A DNA stretch of 6,791 nucleotides from Actinomycetota bacterium (GTDB taxonomy: Bacteria > Actinomycetota > Actinomycetes > Nanopelagicales > Nanopelagicaceae): positions 1 through 6,791 of the forward strand of contig CANIAV010000042.1 in the NCBI GenBank assembly GCA_947465365.1, written 5' to 3'. The position numbers and the translations under genes are program-made. Under the pieces are notes generated by a model. That model saw nothing but the letters and a program-made list of their open reading frames with translations, was not told where the DNA came from and made no database searches. Below are positions 1-4,955 of this stretch, piece by piece. Position 1 is the stretch's first letter. Every line of letters starts with the position of its first letter.

Positions 1-278
1 ACGGCAACGCCTTTATCTGGCTGGCGATCTATCTTGGTGCGATCGACAGTTACCGCAATTCCAACGCGGTTCAGCGCGAGAGGCACGCCAGATGAGTCTA
101 CGATCAATCCGCGCGTTGCGGGAGTAACCACATCACGGCTTTGAATGGATAAAGCAGCATCGCGATATTTAGGACCTGCGGCGACTTGTAAATAAAAGAG
201 TCGGCCTAATAGCCCAACCAGAAGTGAAAAAATAAAGATTTGGACGACCAACAAACTCAAGCGTGCGCGTTGATTCAT
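1..278 (-). CDS. mrdA: Penicillin-binding protein 2 (elongation transpeptidase), N-terminal part only
   Basis: Read by hand on the minus strand from an ATG at 278-276; the frame stays open to the left edge, giving 92 residues. The protein starts MNQRARLSLLVVQIF. A hydrophobic segment at about residues 8-31 would be the single signal anchor, leaving the rest outside the membrane. Residues 53-70 (PATRGLIVDSSGVPLALN) match the start of the class B PBP pedestal domain, whose usual form is P-x-RG-x-I-x-D-x-x-G-x-x-LA-x-N. The transpeptidase domain with its SxxK serine lies outside the window, so activity cannot be checked. In this family the enzyme cross-links peptidoglycan during cell elongation together with RodA. 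Its start overlaps the mreD stop by four bases (ATGA), which suggests translational coupling. The mre context supports the elongation PBP2 rather than the divisome enzyme FtsI. Class B PBP is secure; the exact subclass rests on context. Confidence 0.88.
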   Translation of the reverse strand, partial: MNQRARLSLLVVQIFIFSLLVGLLGRLFYLQVAAGPKYRDAALSIQSRDVVTPATRGLIVDSSGVPLALNRVGIAVTVDRTKIDRQPDKGVA

Positions 279-796
279 CCTCGACTCAAATCTTGGAAAA
301 GCCCGCTATGTATGCGCGTTACGAAAGGCATCAACAGTGGAACGACTGCAACAGTCCAGAGTCCGGATGCAATGAGTGAGATAAATATTTGCAGCGTGCT
401 ACCGAGTTCTCCACCAAACATCAGGCCAAGAATTAGATAAACCAACCTAGTGATTGGCACTGCGATCGCGACTATTACAACAAGTGAGATTGGATTGCCG
501 CGGAAGTTGTCATCACCGTATCCCAGATAAGAGATAGAAAATCCTGCCAGAATCATAATTAAAGTCCACTGCCCCACCGGACCAGAAGATGACTGCGAGA
601 GATCCATCAGCAGCCCTGCGCCAAATCCGGTAAGTGCACCAAGTTCTGGCGTACCAAGTGCCGACCAGAGAAGTGTGAATATCAGAAAGAGCGAGAAGCC
701 GCTGCCGAAGAGACGGAATTGACTAACGATTGTCTCTTGAATTACAAAGATAACCGCAAAGATTGGAAATGAAATTAGAAATCTACGAGCGAACAT
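275..796 (-). CDS. mreD: Rod shape-determining membrane protein MreD
   Basis: Encodes 173 residues, close to the usual 160-190 for the family. It is very hydrophobic, with segments near residues 4-24, 33-47, 52-66, 75-93, 103-128 and 132-160, consistent with the five to six membrane helices of MreD. The stretch GFGAGLLMDLSQSSSGPVGQW at about 57-77 matches the family's conserved G-x-x-x-GLL-x-DL followed by a G-x-W region. MreD is an integral membrane partner of MreC in the elongasome; its biochemical role is still poorly defined. The ATG at 796-794 directly follows the mreC stop codon (TAAATG) with no clear Shine-Dalgarno sequence, so reinitiation by ribosomes finishing mreC is likely. Its own TGA overlaps the PBP2 start. 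The family is weakly conserved in sequence, but topology, motif and position agree. Confidence 0.93.
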   Translation of the reverse strand: MFARRFLISFPIFAVIFVIQETIVSQFRLFGSGFSLFLIFTLLWSALGTPELGALTGFGAGLLMDLSQSSSGPVGQWTLIMILAGFSISYLGYGDDNFRGNPISLVVIVAIAVPITRLVYLILGLMFGGELGSTLQIFISLIASGLWTVAVVPLLMPFVTRIHSGLFQDLSRG

Positions 797-1720
797 TTAT
801 GGTGTTGGCGATTCTGATGGCTTGGCATAGATAGTTACCGTTGGAACTGGAGTCGGGACCGGCGCTTTCGGTACTAATGCATCTCGTGGATCAGATTGTG
901 GAGCGCCAACCACGACTGCAACGATACTTAAAGAAGAGAAATTCACATAGAACTTAACATCGGCGGTCTGCGTTATTGCACCAGCAGCGTTATCAACTGA
1001 GGTTACTTCTCCGATGGGTACACCCGGAACAAATGGACGGTTATGTTGACTGCCGCGCGCTAAAATAACATCGCCAACTTTAAGAGTTGTTCGATTATCG
1101 AGAAGTTGAAGGACGCCTTTACCGGTGCCTTGTCCGCTTAAAATTCCAATTTGCTGGCTTCCCGCAACGCGCGCGCCCACGCGAAACGCTGGATCGGTGG
1201 CTAGCTGAATAAGTGCGCTATTTGGATAAGACATCTTCACAACGCCAACTAGGCCCAGGCCGGTAATTACCGTCATGTTCTGGCGAATCCCATTATTGGT
1301 GCCGGCGTCGATAGAGATTGTCTGGGTAAATGAAGAAGTTGAGCCGAGTGAGATTACCTTGGCGTTTACCACTTTATATTTTGCAGTTCCAGCTAAATCT
1401 AAAACTGATTTCAATTGAGAAAGTTCGGCATCGGCATTCTTACGGTTAATTAGCGCTTGGCGCAGCTTTTCATTATTTGCTTTCAGTTTTTCAATCTCGC
1501 CGCGTGTACGTCCTAGGTGAGTTACATCTGAGAAGAAATTGCCGACTGGTCTAAAGACGTTTGCGGCAACCGATTGCAGAGGAGATAGAACTGTCTGAGA
1601 TCCGTTGCGAAGTCCGCCGAGGACTTGCACGCCGCGTAAATCTAAAGTGATGAGAAAGAGCGAGGTAACAATTAAAGAGATGAGCAGCAGACGACCGCGG
1701 TTATCGCCGCCGTTTCGCAT
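797..1720 (-). CDS. mreC: Rod shape-determining protein MreC
   Basis: Encodes 307 residues, a typical MreC length. A short basic N-terminus (MRNGGDNRGR) is followed by one membrane helix at about 11-27, placing the rest outside the membrane. Residues about 71-109 are charged and heptad-like (EIEKLKANNEKLRQAL onward), fitting the dimerising coiled coil. Residues about 115-271 form the beta-rich MreC core, with VVNAKVIS, a DAGTNNGI turn, GLVGVV and a closing SSLSIVAVVV strand. From about 274 a low-complexity tail rich in Pro, Thr and Val ends in SESPTP. MreC scaffolds the elongasome, linking MreB and MreD with PBP2. The ATG lies 9 bases after the mreB stop. A GATAGG ribosome-binding site at 1734-1729 overlaps that stop codon and sits 8 bases from the start, so the two genes are probably co-translated. 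Confidence 0.96.
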   Translation of the reverse strand: MRNGGDNRGRLLLISLIVTSLFLITLDLRGVQVLGGLRNGSQTVLSPLQSVAANVFRPVGNFFSDVTHLGRTRGEIEKLKANNEKLRQALINRKNADAELSQLKSVLDLAGTAKYKVVNAKVISLGSTSSFTQTISIDAGTNNGIRQNMTVITGLGLVGVVKMSYPNSALIQLATDPAFRVGARVAGSQQIGILSGQGTGKGVLQLLDNRTTLKVGDVILARGSQHNRPFVPGVPIGEVTSVDNAAGAITQTADVKFYVNFSSLSIVAVVVGAPQSDPRDALVPKAPVPTPVPTVTIYAKPSESPTP

Positions 1721-1728
1721 CCTTAAAA

Positions 1729-1734
1729 CCTATC
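1729..1734 (-). promoter_or_regulatory. Ribosome binding site of mreC overlapping the mreB stop codon
   Basis: GATAGG on the minus strand contains the mreB TAG stop codon (1732-1730) and ends eight bases before the mreC ATG. Ribosomes ending mreB would therefore stand on the mreC initiation site, which suggests translational coupling of the two partners. The match is moderate; an AAGG directly against the ATG is too close to act. Confidence 0.55.
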
Positions 1735-2761
1735 GACGTGGCTCGGAGATCAAAACCTTTTCAAGGGCTTCGAACTCTTCAATGCACTTACCGCTACCTT
1801 CAACAACTGCATCTAGCGGGCGATCAGCGATATGAATTGGCATACCAGTCTCTTTGCGAAGTCTTTCGTCGAGTCCCTTAAGTAGCGCGCCTCCACCAGT
1901 TAGAACAATTCCGCGATCCATTAGATCTGAAGAAAGTTCAGGTGGGCACTTATCAAGGGTGCTCTTTACGGCGTTGATAATTGCATTTACTGGTTCTTCC
2001 AGTGCTTTACGAATTTCTGCAGCTGATACAACGATTGTCTTTGGTAGACCAGTTGCCAGATCGCGACCGCGAATTTCTGCATCATTTTCACCTTGTAATG
2101 GATAAGCAGAACCAATCGCCATCTTGATTTCTTCAGCGGTACGCTCGCCGAGAAGTAGTGAGAATTCGCGCTTAACCCAGTTAATAATCGATTGATCTAG
2201 CTCGTCTCCACCAACGCGGATAGATAGAGATGTAACGATTCCGCCGAGTGAAATAACAGCTACTTCTGTGGTTCCGCCACCGATATCTACAACCATATTT
2301 CCAGTTGGTTCGTGGATAGGTAGACCTGCACCAATTGCCGCAGCCATTGGTTCTTCAATAATGTAAACCTTACGTGCACCAGCTGCATAGCCAGCATCTT
2401 TAACCGCGCGCTGTTCTACACCGGTGATACCTGAAGGAACGCACACAACGATACGTGGCTTTGCTAAGTAACGACGACGGTGGACTTTCTGAATGAAATA
2501 ACGGAGCATGCGCTCGGTGGTATCAAAATCTGCAATAACGCCATCTTTAAGTGGACGAATCGCAACGATATTTCCAGGAGTGCGACCAATCATCTTTTTG
2601 GCTTCAAGTCCTACGGCAAGAATTCCACCGGTGTCTTGGTTTACCGCAACTACTGAAGGCTCATTAAGAACAATGCCACGACCGCGTACATAGACCAAAG
2701 TATTTGCGGTGCCTAGATCAACCGCCATATCTCGGCCTATAAATGACATTCTGTTACTCAT
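1730..2761 (-). CDS. mreB: Actin-like cell shape protein MreB
   Basis: Encodes 343 residues, the normal MreB length. The actin-fold nucleotide motifs are intact: phosphate 1 DLGTANT at 15-21, connecting region with EEP at 136-138, phosphate 2 [11 protein letters not shown] at 159-169, and adenosine loop [11 protein letters not shown] at 287-297. E136/E137 lie where the residue implicated in ATP hydrolysis is expected. MreB polymerises on the inner face of the membrane and orients MreC, MreD, RodA and PBP2 for lateral wall growth. The start at ATG 2761-2759 is backed by a strong Shine-Dalgarno GAAGGG six bases upstream; M5 is a less likely start. It follows ndk after a 28-base gap, the largest in the window, and opens the elongasome block. 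The full motif set and mreC/mreD next door favour MreB proper over the paralogue Mbl. No sign of truncation. Confidence 0.98.
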   Translation of the reverse strand: MSNRMSFIGRDMAVDLGTANTLVYVRGRGIVLNEPSVVAVNQDTGGILAVGLEAKKMIGRTPGNIVAIRPLKDGVIADFDTTERMLRYFIQKVHRRRYLAKPRIVVCVPSGITGVEQRAVKDAGYAAGARKVYIIEEPMAAAIGAGLPIHEPTGNMVVDIGGGTTEVAVISLGGIVTSLSIRVGGDELDQSIINWVKREFSLLLGERTAEEIKMAIGSAYPLQGENDAEIRGRDLATGLPKTIVVSAAEIRKALEEPVNAIINAVKSTLDKCPPELSSDLMDRGIVLTGGGALLKGLDERLRKETGMPIHIADRPLDAVVEGSGKCIEEFEALEKVLISEPRR

Positions 2762-2767
2762 TTTTTA

Positions 2768-2773
2768 CCCTTC
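2768..2773 (-). promoter_or_regulatory. Strong ribosome binding site of mreB
   Basis: On the minus strand GAAGGG stands six bases before the mreB ATG, inside the 28-base ndk-mreB gap. It is the best match to the anti-Shine-Dalgarno sequence among the seven gene starts in this window; the others are weaker, badly spaced or absent. Independent and efficient initiation on mreB, rather than coupling to ndk, is the natural reading and fits the high MreB copy number expected of a filament-forming protein. Confidence 0.75.
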
Positions 2774-2789
2774 AGTTATTTACTTGAAC

Positions 2790-3209
2790 TTACTTACCGA
2801 AAAAAATCTCAATCTCGCGTGCAGCTGACTCTGGTGAATCTGATCCGTGCACAATATTTTGAACAACTTTGGTTCCTTGATCGCGTGCTAGATCTCCGCG
2901 GATGGTGCCGGGTGCTGCAACCGTAGGATCAGTTGCACCAGCTAGTGATCTAAAACCTTCGATTACGCGATTGCCTTCGGCAACGATGGCAACGATTGGA
3001 CCTGACATCATAAATTCAACGAGCGGTTCAAAAAATGGCTTACCTTTATGTTCTTCATAGTGGCGTTCTAGTAGCGCACGATCTGCTTGCATCATTTTTA
3101 GCGCAGAAATTACATACCCCTTAGCTTCAACTCGTGCAATAACTTCGCCGATTAATTGGCGACGTACGCCATCTGGCTTTACCAGGATTAAGGTCTTTTC
3201 GGTGCTCAC
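2790..3209 (-). CDS. ndk: Nucleoside diphosphate kinase
   Basis: Encodes 139 residues, full length for Ndk. This cytoplasmic enzyme moves the gamma phosphate of ATP to other nucleoside diphosphates through a phosphohistidine. The N-terminal LVKPDGVRR carries the nucleotide-contacting lysine (K11), HYEEHKGKPFF at 50-60 and FMMSGPIVA at 66-74 are conserved, and the active site NIVHGSDSPESAAREIEIFF places the catalytic histidine at H121 (codon 2849-2847). Between RGD (104-106) and H121 there are 14 residues, against 10 in the E. coli and M. tuberculosis enzymes as I recall them, so a four-residue insertion lies near the active site. The start is GTG at 3209-3207, chosen because it gives the standard MSTEKTLILVKPDG beginning; no good Shine-Dalgarno precedes it. 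It begins 12 bases after the DUF4233 stop, so coupling to that gene is plausible. Confidence 0.98.
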   Translation of the reverse strand: MSTEKTLILVKPDGVRRQLIGEVIARVEAKGYVISALKMMQADRALLERHYEEHKGKPFFEPLVEFMMSGPIVAIVAEGNRVIEGFRSLAGATDPTVAAPGTIRGDLARDQGTKVVQNIVHGSDSPESAAREIEIFFGK

Positions 3210-3221
3210 AGGTGCAGTCTA

Positions 3222-3581
3222 TTAGGCATCTGGCGGAGTTGGCGCCACGGGATTTTCCCTCGGTTTGGCCAATAAGGCCGCACGTGCTGCCTCACCCTTG
3301 CGCCCCACAATTATCGCCGCAACCCATAACCCCATGAATAGCAGATTTACGATCGCCATCGAAGGCACCACGAAGCTATAGGCAGCCATCGCAAATTGGA
3401 GAAAGGAACCCAAAATCCAACCGGCACGTTTCTTTAACAAGCGGATGGAATAAATCATGAGAAACATGACAACAAAGCCATAAACGATCGTCGAACTTTC
3501 GTGGCTATCTTTGGCCAACAACATTGCAAATCCCATAATTAGAAATTCCATAGCTAAAACTGCAGAACCAAGGACGCGCAT
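3222..3581 (-). CDS. DUF4233 family small membrane protein, function unknown
   Basis: Encodes 119 residues with four probable membrane helices at about 4-23, 29-47, 54-72 and 73-93. A basic loop RLLKKRAG sits at 47-54, and a hydrophilic C-terminal tail (GRKGEAARAALLAKPREN then a proline-rich PVAPTPPDA) ends the protein. Size, topology, the GW-x-x-G-x-x-x-Q core (G54, W55, G58, Q62) and its place between folC and ndk match the actinobacterial DUF4233 family; this is recognition from memory, not a search. No catalytic residues can be named. The ATG at 3581-3579 shares one base with the folC stop (TAATG), so translation is probably coupled to folC. A GAAGG lies 12 bases upstream, longer than ideal. 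The fixed place beside folC hints at a tie to folate or nucleotide metabolism or to the envelope genes downstream, but nothing in the sequence shows which. Confidence 0.8.
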   Translation of the reverse strand: MRVLGSAVLAMEFLIMGFAMLLAKDSHESSTIVYGFVVMFLMIYSIRLLKKRAGWILGSFLQFAMAAYSFVVPSMAIVNLLFMGLWVAAIIVGRKGEAARAALLAKPRENPVAPTPPDA

Positions 3582-4951
3582 TACTTATCGCTGCCTTCGT
3601 TTAACTTGGCATATTTCTTGCGGACCACAGTGCGAGCTTCACCAACCGTGACAACCGATCCGGTAATCAAGATCGCAAGTGACTCATCACTTAACGGGCG
3701 AATCGCATCTTTTGTTGCGCGATCAATTGCGGCTTGCAAAGTATCTTCTGCAAATACGCGATCAGCGCCAAAAACTTGAGTCGCCAATCTAGTTAAATCG
3801 ACCACGTTCATGGAGCGCTCAGAGGAATTAGTAGTAACGATGATTTGATTCATAACCGGTTCAAGTGCTTGCAAAATACCCAGAGCATCCTTATCGGCCA
3901 TCAAAGCCACGATTCCAGTGACATCATCAAAGGTAAATTCGGTTTGCATGGTTTCGGCTATCGCTTTTGCGCCATGTGGGTTGTGGGCTGCATCCAAGAT
4001 GATTGTCGGATCGCGATGGATAACTTCGCATCTTCCAGGTGATGTCACGTTTGCAAACCCAGCACGAACGGCATCGATATCTAAGTCCTGCTCGCCAAAG
4101 AATGCTTCAACAGCGATAAGGGCTGCTGCAGCGTTAGATGCTTGGTGCTTGCCGTGCAGTGGTAAGAAAATTTCGTCGTAATGCCCACGCAGACCAGTAA
4201 TGGAAATCAGCTGGCCACCGACTGCGATCGCGCGCGAATCAATTGAATACTCCAGCCCTTCACGCGCCACATCAGCGCCAACTTCTGCTGCGCGACGAAG
4301 CAGTTCAAATGCCGCCTCAGGAGTTTGCTGAGCCAGAACTACAAAGCCTTGTTCTTTAATGATCCCTGCTTTGGTAGCTGCAATTTCGGTAATTGTGTTC
4401 CCTAAGTACTCCATATGATCTAAACCGATCGGGGTAATTACTGAAACATCAGCATCCACCACATTTGTGGCATCCCATTGCCCGCCCATTCCGACTTCAA
4501 TCACACCTACATCGATGGGATGCTCCGCAAAAGCGGCGAATGCCAACGCGGTAATTGCTTCGAAGAAAGAAATTGGATTATCGAATTTACTATCCATCAA
4601 ATCAAAATAGGGGCTGACATCGTTAAAAGAGAAGATCAACTCTTTGGCATCGATTGGTTGACCATTGATACAGATTCGTTCCAAGTAACTTTCTAGGTGT
4701 GGACTAGTAAATCGGCCGGTGCGCAGACCCATTTCAAATAACAATGAATCAATCATGCGCGCTGTTGTGGTCTTGCCGTTAGTGCCACCGATGTGGATCG
4801 TTGGGTAGGTCAGCTGTGGTGAACCTAAGATATCTACAAGAGCTGCGATTCTCTCTAAAGTCGGTGCGATGCGATTTTCTGGCCAACGCGCAAGTAACGC
4901 CTTTTCAATTGCATCAATACGTTCTTGATCATCGGGGCTGATGTTGTTCAT
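3581..4951 (-). CDS. folC: Folylpolyglutamate synthase / dihydrofolate synthase
   Basis: Encodes 456 residues, normal for bacterial FolC. This Mur-ligase-fold cytoplasmic enzyme adds glutamate to dihydropteroate and/or reduced folates with ATP. Visible motifs are the P-loop GGTNGKTTT at 55-63, TSPHL at 82-86 (folate side), IEVGMGGQWDATN at 151-163 with the metal-binding glutamate E152, GLDHMEYLG at 176-184, the TKAGIIK lysine region at 193-199, GKHQASNAAAAL at 267-278, SPGRCEV at 304-310, and LDAAHNPHGAKA at 319-330 opening the C-terminal glutamate-ligase domain. The HNP motif and the folate-type TSPHL separate it from MurC-F. The ATG is four bases after the valS stop with a weak GAAG about eleven bases upstream; the stop overlaps the next gene by one base. 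Most actinobacterial FolC proteins are thought to be bifunctional; the sequence alone does not settle whether both activities are present. Confidence 0.97.
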   Translation of the reverse strand: MNNISPDDQERIDAIEKALLARWPENRIAPTLERIAALVDILGSPQLTYPTIHIGGTNGKTTTARMIDSLLFEMGLRTGRFTSPHLESYLERICINGQPIDAKELIFSFNDVSPYFDLMDSKFDNPISFFEAITALAFAAFAEHPIDVGVIEVGMGGQWDATNVVDADVSVITPIGLDHMEYLGNTITEIAATKAGIIKEQGFVVLAQQTPEAAFELLRRAAEVGADVAREGLEYSIDSRAIAVGGQLISITGLRGHYDEIFLPLHGKHQASNAAAALIAVEAFFGEQDLDIDAVRAGFANVTSPGRCEVIHRDPTIILDAAHNPHGAKAIAETMQTEFTFDDVTGIVALMADKDALGILQALEPVMNQIIVTTNSSERSMNVVDLTRLATQVFGADRVFAEDTLQAAIDRATKDAIRPLSDESLAILITGSVVTVGEARTVVRKKYAKLNEGSDK

Positions 4952-4955
4952 GTAA

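Noticed and set aside
1605..1835. Plus-strand open frame opposite the mreC start and mreB end
   Set aside because: It lies antisense across two well-supported genes and its translation is Arg/Ser-rich with no recognisable motif; it is a shadow of the minus-strand coding.
2762..2789. Terminator between ndk and mreB
   Set aside because: There is no inverted repeat with a following T run; the gap is too short and AT-rich without stem potential.
2774..2830. Possible promoter for mreB at the end of ndk (TTGAGA and TAAATA on the minus strand)
   Set aside because: The two boxes are about 24 bases apart, too far for a normal sigma-70-type promoter, and the -10-like box abuts the Shine-Dalgarno. AT-rich chance matches explain it.
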